From an uncultured Magnetospirillum sp. (GTDB lineage Bacteria; Pseudomonadota; Alphaproteobacteria; Rhodospirillales; Magnetospirillaceae), in assembly GCF_903853455.1 (NCBI RefSeq), contig NZ_CAINTR010000144.1:1-64000 (forward strand): a DNA stretch of 64,000 nt. The letters run 5' to 3'. A program made the position numbers and the translations under genes. The notes below the pieces were generated by a model that saw only the letters and a list, made by a program, of their open reading frames with translations, was not told where the DNA came from and ran no database searches. Shown here piece by piece: positions 57,301 through 64,000 of the stretch (its first letter is position 1; every line of letters starts with the position of its first letter).

Positions 57301-58032
57301 TCAGCCGAACAGGCTGTCGATTTCAGCCTGGGAAATTCCCTTGTTCTCAAGCTGCGGTCCGTTGAGCAGCTTGGAATCGTCGTCGCGGTGTTCCTCGAAG
57401 ATCTTGGGCGAGACGTCGGCGATGTTCTCGGGCCCCCAGATCTCGATCATGGCGTTGATGCGGTCCTCGACGTATTTCAGGGTCTTGACCACCTTGGTGA
57501 TGCGCTGGCCGGTAATGTCCTGGAAATTGCAGGCCTCGAAGATGCTGCTGATGGTCTCGTCGATGTCCTCGACCAGACGGCTGACATAGCCGTCGGCGGC
57601 ATGCGCCCGGATTTCCTTGCCGATGGCCTCGATCTTTTCCGACGCTTCCAGAATCTGCTCGGTGGCGCGCTCGGTGGACGAGACGATGGCGTCCAGTTCG
57701 AAGGTCACGGCGATCAGGCGGTCGTCGTCGGCTTCCCTGGGCTTCAAGGCGGCGATTTCGGCCTTGGTATGCTCGATGCAGACCGCCAGCGCCCGCAACT
57801 CGGTCTTGAGCATGGACACTTCGGCCGCCCGCTGGGGCGGCGTGTCATCGGACGAATTGCTGGCCTGCGGCGGCGGCGGCGGCGGCTCGCCGCCGGCGAC
57901 CAGATGCCTGAGGTCGGCCCGAAGATCGTTGATCGCCTTCAGCACTTCGGCGTTGGAGGTATTCGGCGCAGCCTCGCCCCGCTGCTGCAGACGTTTGATT
58001 TCAGCCGTGAACAACTTGCGTTCGGTTGTCAT
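57301..58032 (-). CDS. cheZ: Chemotaxis phosphatase CheZ
   Basis: A 243-residue CheZ-family protein that dephosphorylates CheY-P. A long helical region (FELDAIVSSTERATEQILEA) leads to the active-site helix ACNFQDITGQRITKVVKTLK, where Asp and Gln catalyse the reaction. The extreme C-terminus (GISQAEIDSLFG) resembles CheY-binding ends. ATG 58032 lies inside the stop of the hemerythrin gene (ATGA overlap). A proline tract (GGEPPPPPPQAS) near residue 50 is unusual. Confidence 0.93.
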   Translation of the reverse strand: MTTERKLFTAEIKRLQQRGEAAPNTSNAEVLKAINDLRADLRHLVAGGEPPPPPPQASNSSDDTPPQRAAEVSMLKTELRALAVCIEHTKAEIAALKPREADDDRLIAVTFELDAIVSSTERATEQILEASEKIEAIGKEIRAHAADGYVSRLVEDIDETISSIFEACNFQDITGQRITKVVKTLKYVEDRINAMIEIWGPENIADVSPKIFEEHRDDDSKLLNGPQLENKGISQAEIDSLFG

Positions 58033-58484
58033 GATTGGATGCCGCCTCTTTCCGCCATCTTCGACGGTCCCGATCCGTCGCTGTCCACCCGTTCCACCCA
58101 CGGCTTATACGAGTTATCCGAAACCAGGATGTGCTCGGTCAACCAATTCTTCAGCAAATCGACGACATCTTGCCCCAATACGCCGCGCTCCCCCGCCTGA
58201 TAGCGGTCGCGGACATCGACCACCTGCCGTTCGAGGTCGTGATGTTCGGTGCGATGGCGGTCCAGGTCGGGAAAGCCGGCGGCCTTCATGATCGCCTCTT
58301 CGCGGCGGAAATGATGTCCGACATATTCCGCCAGCACGCCGACGACACTGCCGATCACATCCCGGCTTTGGCCGGTTTCCATGGCGTCGTACAATTGCGC
58401 CATCAGGTCGAGGAGAATGCGATGGTCGGAATCCAAAAGGGTGTTGCCGACCCTGTAGGATTCGTTCCACGCCACCCACGCCAT
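58029..58484 (-). CDS. Bacteriohemerythrin
   Basis: A 151-residue hemerythrin-domain protein that binds O2 at a di-iron site. The ligand pattern is visible: LDSDHRILLDL, then GHHFRREEAIM, HRTEHHDLERQV, and a C-terminal HILVSDN. ATG 58484 is preferred since GGAGGGG lies 7 bases upstream; a GTG at 58499 is possible. Stop and cheZ start overlap (ATGA), so oxygen binding and chemotaxis output appear co-expressed. Confidence 0.94.
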   Translation of the reverse strand: MAWVAWNESYRVGNTLLDSDHRILLDLMAQLYDAMETGQSRDVIGSVVGVLAEYVGHHFRREEAIMKAAGFPDLDRHRTEHHDLERQVVDVRDRYQAGERGVLGQDVVDLLKNWLTEHILVSDNSYKPWVERVDSDGSGPSKMAERGGIQS

Positions 58485-58594
58485 CCCGTGCCCCTCCACG
58501 CCGACCGCCCCGTTGATTCAATATACCGGAGCCCCGCCACGGCACAAGCGCGGAGGCTCGCGGCACCGCCGGGGTTGGAGTAAGCTGCGGAATC

Positions 58595-59632
58595 ATGACA
58601 CAGACGCTGCGGCTCGCCACCTTCAACCTGGAAAACCTGGATGACCGCCCCCAGGGCGCCATCGATTTCGACGACCGCCTCGCGGTCCTGCGGCCGCAGC
58701 TTCAGCGCCTGCGCGCCGACGTGCTGTGCCTGCAGGAGGTCAACACCCATCCCTCCGTCAAAAGCGGCCCCCGGCTGTTCCTGGCGCTGGACCGCCTGCT
58801 GGAGGGAACCGAGTACGAGAGCTGGCATCGGGTGACCAGCCTCAACCGGGGCGGCAAGCACCCGGCCGACAAGCACAACCTGGTCATCCTCTCCCGGCTG
58901 CCGCTCTTGTCCCACGACCAGGTCTGGCACGACCTGGTGGCGCCCTGCACCTGGCGGCCGACCCATTCGCAACCGCCCCCCGAGGCGCCGGAGCCGGTGG
59001 AATGGGACCGGCCGGTCCTGCACGCGGTCCTGCGATTGCCCGACGACCGGCGGCTGCATGTGGTCAACGTCCATCTGCGGGCGCCGCGAGCGGTGTGGCT
59101 GGCGGGGCAGAAGGAACGCTTCGGCCGCTGGCTGTCGGTGGGCGGCTGGGCCGAGGGCTATTTCCTGGCCGCCGTCAAGCAGGCGGGCCAGGCGCTGGAG
59201 GTCCGGCTGCTGGTCGAGCGCATCCTCGACGCCGAGCCCGACGCCCTGATCACCGTCTGCGGCGACTTCAACGCTTCCGACCGCGAAGCCTCGCTGCGCA
59301 TCATCCGCGGCGACGAGGAGGACACCGGCAACGGCCATCTGGCCATGCGCATGCTGGTGCCGGCCGAACGCACCCTGCCCGAGGCGGTTCGCTTTTCGGT
59401 CATCCACCATGGGCGGCCGGTGATGCTGGACCACATCTTGATGTCGCGGCCGCTGCTGGGGTGGTATCGGGGCGTCGAGATCCACAACGAATCCCTGGGC
59501 GACGAACTGGTTTCGCCCGCCACCATCCACGGCACCCCGGAAAGCTATCACGCTCCCATGGTGGCGGAATTCGCCGTGCCCGACGACGACGCCACCTTGG
59601 CGGTTGGCGCGTCGGCGGAGGTGAAGCTATAG
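58595..59632 (+). CDS. Endonuclease/exonuclease/phosphatase-family hydrolase
   Basis: A 345-residue EEP-fold protein. Catalytic landmarks are LATFNLENLDD (metal-binding Asn), LCLQEVN (Glu), VVNVHLRAPR, TVCGDFNASDRE and the terminal MLDHILMS. Substrates in this family range from DNA to phospholipids and inositol phosphates, so the exact one is unknown. No signal peptide, so probably cytoplasmic. It lies 20 bases before the K+ channel gene. Confidence 0.9.
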   Translation: MTQTLRLATFNLENLDDRPQGAIDFDDRLAVLRPQLQRLRADVLCLQEVNTHPSVKSGPRLFLALDRLLEGTEYESWHRVTSLNRGGKHPADKHNLVILSRLPLLSHDQVWHDLVAPCTWRPTHSQPPPEAPEPVEWDRPVLHAVLRLPDDRRLHVVNVHLRAPRAVWLAGQKERFGRWLSVGGWAEGYFLAAVKQAGQALEVRLLVERILDAEPDALITVCGDFNASDREASLRIIRGDEEDTGNGHLAMRMLVPAERTLPEAVRFSVIHHGRPVMLDHILMSRPLLGWYRGVEIHNESLGDELVSPATIHGTPESYHAPMVAEFAVPDDDATLAVGASAEVKL

Positions 59633-59652
59633 TGGCCGGAAGGGGGAGCCGG

Positions 59653-60837
59653 ATGACCGAGTGGCTGAAGGGATTGATCGTCGAGGGGCCGTTTCCGCCG
59701 AAGCGGGCGGTGGCGTTTCGCTCGGCCCTGATCACCTGCATCGTCCTGTCCACCGCCATCGCCATGATCGACACGGTCCCCGGCGTCTGGGCTCCCCACG
59801 AGGGAGCGGTCCAGGCCGTCGGCGCCGTGCTGCTGGCGGTGCTGAGCGCCGACTATGCGTTGCGGCTGGTGGTGGCCGGCCTCAGTCCGGGGGAGGACGA
59901 ATCGGCCGGCAAGGCGGTGCTGCGCTATGCGCTGAGCCCCTACGGCATCTTCGACTTCGTGGCGGTAGTGCCGTTCCTGCTGGGCGAGATCTTCAACCTG
60001 CCCCGCGACGGCGAGACCGTGTTCGGGATCCTGCGCTTCCTCAAGCTGGCCCGCTACTCGCCGGCCTTGGAAACCCTGGGCGTGGTGGTCCTGCACGAAT
60101 TGCGGCCGCTGCTGGCGGCGCTGTTCATCATGCTGATCCTGGCGATCTCGGCGTCCACCATGCTGTATTTCGCCGAGCGGAGCATCAATCCCGGCTTCGC
60201 CTCGGTGCCCAACGCCATGTGGTGGGCCATCGTCACCCTGTCCACCGTCGGCTATGGCGACGTCACGCCGGTCACCGTGCTGGGCAAGATGCTGGGCAGC
60301 GTGGTGGCGGTACTGGGCCTGTGCATGTTCGCGCTGCCGGCCTCGATCCTGGCCTCGGGCTTCTCCGAGGAGATGAAGCGCCAGAACTTCGTCTCCACCT
60401 GGCATCTGGTCGCCAAGGTGCCGTTCTTCACCAAGCTGCAAGCCAGCCAGATCGCCGAGATCGCCGGCCTGCTGAAACTCAGCCGCGCCATCAAGGGCGA
60501 GGTGCTGATGCGCGAGGGCGACACCGGCGAGTGCATGTATTTCATCGTCAGCGGCCAGGTCGAGGTCAAGGGCAAGGCCGGCACCTTCATCCTCAAGACC
60601 GGCGACTTCTTCGGCGAGATCGCCCTGATCGAACGCTGTCCCCGCACCGCCACCGTCAAGGCCGTCAGCCGCTGCCAGCTGCTGATCCTGGATGCGCGCG
60701 ACTTCCACAAATTCGTCGCCCACGACCACGCCCTGCTGGAAGTGATCTGGGAGACGGCACGGCAACGCATGGCCATGGACAACATCCCCACCTCCCATGA
60801 CCACCCGCCAGGGCACCCGCCGGGGCCGAAGGCGTGA
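59653..60837 (+). CDS. Cyclic-nucleotide-gated K+ channel (MlotiK1/MmaK-like)
   Basis: A 394-residue six-helix channel. The selectivity filter TVGYGD is at 198-203 after the pore helix (MWWAIVTLS). S4 (GILRFLKLARYSPALETLG) has few regularly spaced arginines, so voltage sensing is probably weak. The C-terminal cNMP domain shows EGDTGECMYFIVSGQVEVKG and the phosphate cassette FFGEIALIERCPRTATV with the R-T-A contact. No long C-linker is present, as in prokaryotic MlotiK1. Related channels were described from Magnetospirillum; identity with one is not verified here. Confidence 0.93.
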   Translation: MTEWLKGLIVEGPFPPKRAVAFRSALITCIVLSTAIAMIDTVPGVWAPHEGAVQAVGAVLLAVLSADYALRLVVAGLSPGEDESAGKAVLRYALSPYGIFDFVAVVPFLLGEIFNLPRDGETVFGILRFLKLARYSPALETLGVVVLHELRPLLAALFIMLILAISASTMLYFAERSINPGFASVPNAMWWAIVTLSTVGYGDVTPVTVLGKMLGSVVAVLGLCMFALPASILASGFSEEMKRQNFVSTWHLVAKVPFFTKLQASQIAEIAGLLKLSRAIKGEVLMREGDTGECMYFIVSGQVEVKGKAGTFILKTGDFFGEIALIERCPRTATVKAVSRCQLLILDARDFHKFVAHDHALLEVIWETARQRMAMDNIPTSHDHPPGHPPGPKA

Positions 60838-61178
60838 GCGAACCCCGCCTGAAGGCCAAGCTGTGGGTGCATGCGGTGATCCGCCAGTGCGGCGTGTTCG
60901 GCATTCCGGCCATGGTGGTGAAAAAGGGCGACGAGGACGCCGGCGCCGTCCTGGTCAAGCTCAACCGCGGCGCCGCCGGCTGCGAGGTCTTCACCCAGGT
61001 GCGCGACGGCACCGGCGAGCCGGCCTGGCTGCGCGCCACCGGGCCGGAGCCGGTGGAAGAAAGCAAGGCCGACGCCTACATCAATCGCCAGCGCGACTTC
61101 GACTGCGACCTGTGGGTGCTGGAGATCGAGGACCGCGAGGGCCGCATCCCCTTCCTCGACCGGGTGCTGAAAGGGTAA
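60834..61178 (+). CDS. DUF1491-family protein
   Basis: A 114-residue alphaproteobacterial protein. The pattern LKAKLWVHAVIRQCGVFGIP, the VLVKLN strand and YINRQRDFDCDLWVLEIED are typical of DUF1491. GTG 60834 overlaps the channel stop (GTGA), so the two are translationally coupled. Function unknown. A strong terminator follows directly. Confidence 0.87.
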   Translation: MSEPRLKAKLWVHAVIRQCGVFGIPAMVVKKGDEDAGAVLVKLNRGAAGCEVFTQVRDGTGEPAWLRATGPEPVEESKADAYINRQRDFDCDLWVLEIEDREGRIPFLDRVLKG

Positions 61179-61217
61179 GACCGCGCCCCGGCAAGGCGGA
61201 CTGCCGAGGCGCGGTCT
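61178..61217. terminator. Bidirectional terminator between converging genes
   Basis: AGACCGCGCC (61178-61187) and GGCGCGGTCT (61208-61217) are a perfect 10-bp stem, with an inner CGGCA/TGCCG pairing. It sits between DUF1491 and the convergent small gene. Confidence 0.82.
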
Positions 61218-61222
61218 AATCT

Positions 61223-61441
61223 CTATTCGGGAGCAGGGCCGCTGAAGAAATCATAGGCGGCTCTCGGCATGTCACTCCGCAGCCTCTCACGGCCATCGAC
61301 GGTCACATAGAAGCAACTGTCGGAACGGGAGTAATGTATCTCCTTCAGCGCACCGGAATTTGACTTGCATGCGGCAATGGCGACGTTTCCATTGTGTTTT
61401 CCGTTGCGGAAGGCATCAATAATACTCTCGCGGTCGATCAT
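61223..61441 (-). CDS. Small protein of unknown function
   Basis: A 72-residue soluble protein. The ATG at 61441 is preceded by AAGGGGAA. The chain reads IIDAFRNGKHNGNVAIAACK, then HYSRSDSCFYVTVDG, with no recognised family. Composition is less GC-rich than its neighbours. A longer frame upstream has no ribosome-binding site. Confidence 0.6.
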   Translation of the reverse strand: MIDRESIIDAFRNGKHNGNVAIAACKSNSGALKEIHYSRSDSCFYVTVDGRERLRSDMPRAAYDFFSGPAPE

Positions 61442-61658
61442 GACGTTTTCCCCTTCCCTGGCGGTCGCGGGATCCCCCTTCGCTCCCAGGAATACCCGCG
61501 CCGCTGGGACCAGGGGGTGAAAAGACGGTGACAATCCGGTGACTGGACCGGAGAGGCCGGTCTTCCATGACGGGATGGCGCCACCGCCCTATTGCCTCGG
61601 ATGGGAAATGCGCTATGAAACGTGTCGTTCCGATTTTCTCTGACAAGGATCGTCGTCC

Positions 61659-62033
61659 ATGACCCGTCACCTGATTTCCTCCGGTTCGTCGTTCGAAGAA
61701 GTCGCCGGCTATTCCCGCGCGGTTCAGCAGGACCCCTGGGTGTTCGTCTCCGGCACATCGGGCTTCAAGGACGGCCAGATCGCCGACGGCGTGGTCGCCC
61801 AGGCCGAGCAGTGCATCGCCACCATCGCGGCGGCGCTGGAACAGGCCGGCGCCGGGTTGAAGGACGTGGTCCGGGTCAAGGCCTACATCACCGAAGCCGC
61901 CTTCTTCGAGCAGATCGCGCCGGTGCTGGGCAAGGCCTTCAAGGGCATCCGCCCGGCCAACACCACCATCGTCTGCGGTCTGGTCGATCCCCGTATGAAG
62001 GTGGAGATCGAAGTCACCGCCCTGAAAGGGTAA
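61659..62033 (+). CDS. RidA-family (YjgF/YER057c/UK114) protein
   Basis: A 124-residue RidA-like protein. Members hydrolyse reactive enamine/imine intermediates. WVFVSGTSGFKDGQ, then ATIAAALEQAGAGLKDVVRV and ANTTIVCGLVDPRMKVEIEV are family features. The arginine that binds substrate carboxylate in true RidA appears to sit in LVDPRMKVEIEV, so activity is plausible. A hairpin (GGGCCACGGAAGTGGCCC, 62061-62078) follows before the SDR gene. Confidence 0.9.
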   Translation: MTRHLISSGSSFEEVAGYSRAVQQDPWVFVSGTSGFKDGQIADGVVAQAEQCIATIAAALEQAGAGLKDVVRVKAYITEAAFFEQIAPVLGKAFKGIRPANTTIVCGLVDPRMKVEIEVTALKG

Positions 62034-62060
62034 GATCGGCGCTCGGGCGGCAAGAGCCAA

Positions 62061-62078
62061 GGGCCACGGAAGTGGCCC
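62061..62078. terminator. Hairpin between ridA-like and SDR genes
   Basis: GGGCCAC and GTGGCCC form a 7-bp perfect stem around GGAA, flanked by further complementary GGCGG/CCGCC tracts. It may attenuate read-through. Confidence 0.5.
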
Positions 62079-62114
62079 GCCCGCCGCCTGAGGGACATAA
62101 AAAGGAGCCCCGCC

Positions 62115-62783
62115 ATGCCGACCATCCTGATCGTCGGAGCCAGCCGCGGGCTGGGTCTGGAATTCGTCCGGCAATACGCCGCCGACGGCTGGCGGGTCCT
62201 GGCGACGGTGCGCGACATCGCCCAAGGCCGCGCGGTGTCCGAGGCCGGGGCCGAGGTCTATATCTGCGACGTCGCCGATCTCGCCTCGGTGACGCGGCTG
62301 GCGGCGAGTCTGGCCGACACCGGACTGGACATCGTGCTGCACAGCGCCGGCATCTATGGCGAGCGCCAGGAGTTCGGCGCGGTCGATCCCGACGAATTCC
62401 TGAAGGTCATGCGCGTCGATGCCCTCGCCCCCCTCAAGATGGCGGAGGCCTTGGCCGACCGCCTGTGCGGGCGCAAGATCTTCGCCGCCATGTCGTCCAT
62501 GATGGGATCGGTGGCCGAGAACACCTCCGGCGGCTCCCATGCCTACCGTGCCGCCAAGGCGGCGCTGAACATGGTGATCAAGGGTCTGGCCATCGACCTG
62601 GCCCCGCGCGGCATCCTGACCGTGGCGCTGTCGCCCGGCTGGGTCCGCACCGACATGGGCGGCCCCACCGCTCCGCTGGAGCCGCCGGAATCGGTGGCCG
62701 GCATGCGCAAGGTCCTGGCCGCACTGACGCCGGAGAACAGCGGCCGGCTGATGCATTACGACGGACGCCGGCTTGATTGGTAG
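62115..62783 (+). CDS. Short-chain dehydrogenase/reductase, C-factor-like
   Basis: A 222-residue classical SDR. ILIVGASRGLGLEFVRQYA is the NAD(P)-binding TGxxxGxG-type motif, LHSAGIYG replaces NNAG, and the active site is Ser with HAYRAAKAALNM (YxxxK). Similar proteins include C-factor-type SDRs. Substrate unknown. AAGGAG precedes the ATG. Confidence 0.9.
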   Translation: MPTILIVGASRGLGLEFVRQYAADGWRVLATVRDIAQGRAVSEAGAEVYICDVADLASVTRLAASLADTGLDIVLHSAGIYGERQEFGAVDPDEFLKVMRVDALAPLKMAEALADRLCGRKIFAAMSSMMGSVAENTSGGSHAYRAAKAALNMVIKGLAIDLAPRGILTVALSPGWVRTDMGGPTAPLEPPESVAGMRKVLAALTPENSGRLMHYDGRRLDW

Positions 62784-62794
62784 GGAGGGCACTC

Positions 62795-63397
62795 ATGAGC
62801 GACCCCATTCAGTTCTACTTCGACTTCGCCTCCCCTTACGGCTATTTCGCCAGCCTCTACATCGACGCGCTGGGCGAACGCTGCGGCCGCGCGGTGGCGT
62901 GGAAGCCGATCATGATCGGCAGCGCCTTCAAGGCGTCGGGCAACCTGCCGCTGGTGGAGCAGCCCCTCAAGGGCGCCTATGCCCGCCATGACTGGGAGCG
63001 CATGGCCCGCATGCTGAAGGCCCCCTACCGCCTTCCCGACCGCTTCCCGGTGCCGGCGCTGCCGCCGTCGCGGGCGTTCTGGTGGCTGGCCGAGCGTGAC
63101 GAGGTCCAGGCCAAGGCCTATGCGCGGGCGGTCTACCACGCCTATTTCGCCGAGAACCGCGACATTTCCGAGGTGGCGGTGGCGACCGAGCTGGCGGGGC
63201 GGCTGGGCATCGACGCCGCCGCCCTGGAGACCGCGATCCAGGAACCGCACTGGAAACAGCGCCTGAAGGACGAGACCGAAGCCGCCATCGCCGCCGGCGT
63301 GTTCGGTTCGCCGTTCGTCATCGCCGACGGCGAGGGATTCTGGGGCGCCGACCGGTTGCCGATGATCGAGGGCTGGCTGAAGAGCGGCGGCTGGTAA
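62795..63397 (+). CDS. 2-hydroxychromene-2-carboxylate isomerase-like (DsbA/GST-kappa fold)
   Basis: A 200-residue thioredoxin-like protein. FYFDFASPYGYFASLYIDAL is the opening of the HCCA isomerase/GST-kappa group, with the catalytic serine in place of CxxC. VFGSPFVIADGEGFWGADRL is the conserved C-terminal motif. It may act on glutathione-dependent aromatic degradation. ATG 62795 follows AGGGAGGG, 11 bases after the SDR stop. Confidence 0.92.
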   Translation: MSDPIQFYFDFASPYGYFASLYIDALGERCGRAVAWKPIMIGSAFKASGNLPLVEQPLKGAYARHDWERMARMLKAPYRLPDRFPVPALPPSRAFWWLAERDEVQAKAYARAVYHAYFAENRDISEVAVATELAGRLGIDAAALETAIQEPHWKQRLKDETEAAIAAGVFGSPFVIADGEGFWGADRLPMIEGWLKSGGW

Positions 63398-63463
63398 CAT
63401 GTTGCCAGCCGGCGCCCGACCTCTTACTAATTAAGCAAGGCCGCAGCCCCTGGGAGAACAGCC

Positions 63464-63874
63464 GTGCCGCTACTCATTGACCTGAAACCCGGCGAGAAAG
63501 TGATCGTCAACGGTGCCGTCGTCGAGAATGCCGGTCACTCCACGAAGCTTAGGGTCCTGAACGATTCCAACATCCTGCGGGAAAAGGACATCATCGCCGA
63601 CGGCGACAACATCACGCCGGCCGGCCGGGTCTATTTCTTCATCCAGAACTCGTACATCTTTCCCGGCAGCCGGGCGAAATATGTCGCCCTGTTCGAGCAC
63701 TGCATCGATGAATACGTCATGTCCTGCTCGAGCGCGGCGCCGTTGGCCGACGAGATCCGCGCCGCCGTCGCCGGAGTCGAGTATTACAAGGCCCTGAAAC
63801 TGGCCCGCAAGCTGCTGAAGCACGAGGCGCAGCTTCTCGACATCTACAACAAGGCGAACGCCGCCAAGGCCTGA
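63464..63874 (+). CDS. flbT: Flagellin translation regulator FlbT
   Basis: A 136-residue FlbT, which in alphaproteobacteria binds flagellin mRNA and controls its translation. LLIDLKPGEKVIVNGAVVEN opens it, then LRVLNDSNILREKDII and RVYFFIQNSYIFP, typical of the family. GTG 63464 is preceded by GGGAGAA. Its partner flaF is not visible in the window. The 3' end overlaps the convergent partial gene by 31 bases. Confidence 0.93.
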   Translation: MPLLIDLKPGEKVIVNGAVVENAGHSTKLRVLNDSNILREKDIIADGDNITPAGRVYFFIQNSYIFPGSRAKYVALFEHCIDEYVMSCSSAAPLADEIRAAVAGVEYYKALKLARKLLKHEAQLLDIYNKANAAKA

Positions 63875-64000
63875 GACAGGTCCGCGAGCACGCCGGCCCA
63901 ATCGCCCGGCTTGGCCTGACGGAACAGCCGGGCGGTGGGGTACCACGGGCTGTCGGACCGGCCGGTCATCCACAGGAAGGCGCTGGTCGGATTGGCCAGG
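63844..64000 (-). CDS. Partial gene, 3' end of a probable glycosyltransferase/TPR protein
   Basis: The minus frame is open from the right window edge to a TAG at 63846-63844. The visible 51 residues include ANPTSAFLWMTGRSDSPWYP followed by TARLFRQAKPGDWAGVLADL, a C-terminal pattern of TPR-linked glycosyltransferases (SPWYP-x-x-RLFRQ). It overlaps the flbT 3' end. The assignment is based on this short end only. Confidence 0.6.
   Translation of the reverse strand, partial: LANPTSAFLWMTGRSDSPWYPTARLFRQAKPGDWAGVLADLSQALAAFALL

Overview
The window is a GC-rich chromosomal segment, almost fully coding, from an alphaproteobacterium. Gene content points to Rhodospirillales, most likely Magnetospirillum/Paramagnetospirillum: an FtsZ with a long linker, CheZ, bacteriohemerythrin and FlbT, a MlotiK1/MmaK-type cyclic-nucleotide-gated K+ channel, DUF1491, and an alphaproteobacterial XRE regulator. 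This assignment is inference. No magnetosome genes, rRNA, tRNA, CRISPR array or intact insertion sequence was seen.

Left part (1-24 kb). A truncated XRE regulator is followed by tusA and dsrE-like sulfur-relay genes, a CBS protein and an ankyrin protein. Next come tfoX-like and a higBA toxin-antitoxin cassette bracketed by a 31-bp direct repeat of the tfoX 3' end. A respiratory set follows (DUF983, anion permease, DUF420, heme o synthase), then an EAL protein, a ClsC-like phospholipase D, ubiA with a methyltransferase, and the NAD operon nadA-nadC-nadB with a cNMP-binding gene and a FliL-like gene. Then come an orphan receiver, a Zn-ribbon DNA methyltransferase, and arfB, whose 5' end is duplicated around a small AT-rich insert carrying a lipoprotein gene. 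A serine-recombinase-like protein lacking its catalytic residues and a TonB-type barrel protein close this part.

Middle part (24-37.5 kb). A Cus-type copper/silver efflux operon (FixH/YtkA-like, cusC, cusB, cusA) is transcribed away from a histidine kinase/response regulator pair, a CusSR-like arrangement. Beyond it lie a small membrane protein, a lipoprotein, a 2,4-dienoyl-CoA-reductase-like flavoenzyme with a palindromic operator candidate, and a TPR-like protein.

Division and wall cluster (37.7-56.4 kb, minus strand). A complete dcw cluster runs mraZ-rsmH-ftsL-ftsI-murE-murF-mraY-murD-ftsW-murG-murC-murB-ddlB-ftsQ-ftsA-ftsZ. Most junctions are short overlaps, often ATGA. It is headed by an MraZ-box array of four TGGG repeats at exact 10-bp spacing and ends in a bidirectional terminator.

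Right part (56.8-64 kb). RNase P RNA (minus strand) lies beside cheZ and a bacteriohemerythrin gene that overlap. Then come an EEP-family hydrolase, the K+ channel, DUF1491, RidA, an SDR, a 2-hydroxychromene-2-carboxylate isomerase-like protein, flbT, and the 3' end of a probable glycosyltransferase/TPR gene.

The most unusual signals are two recombinase-free mini-insertions of about 0.75 kb, each bracketed by a duplicated end of the gene it entered (tfoX 3' end; arfB 5' end), and three copies of a ~150-bp inverted-repeat element, one of which appears to supply the ribosome-binding site of cusA.
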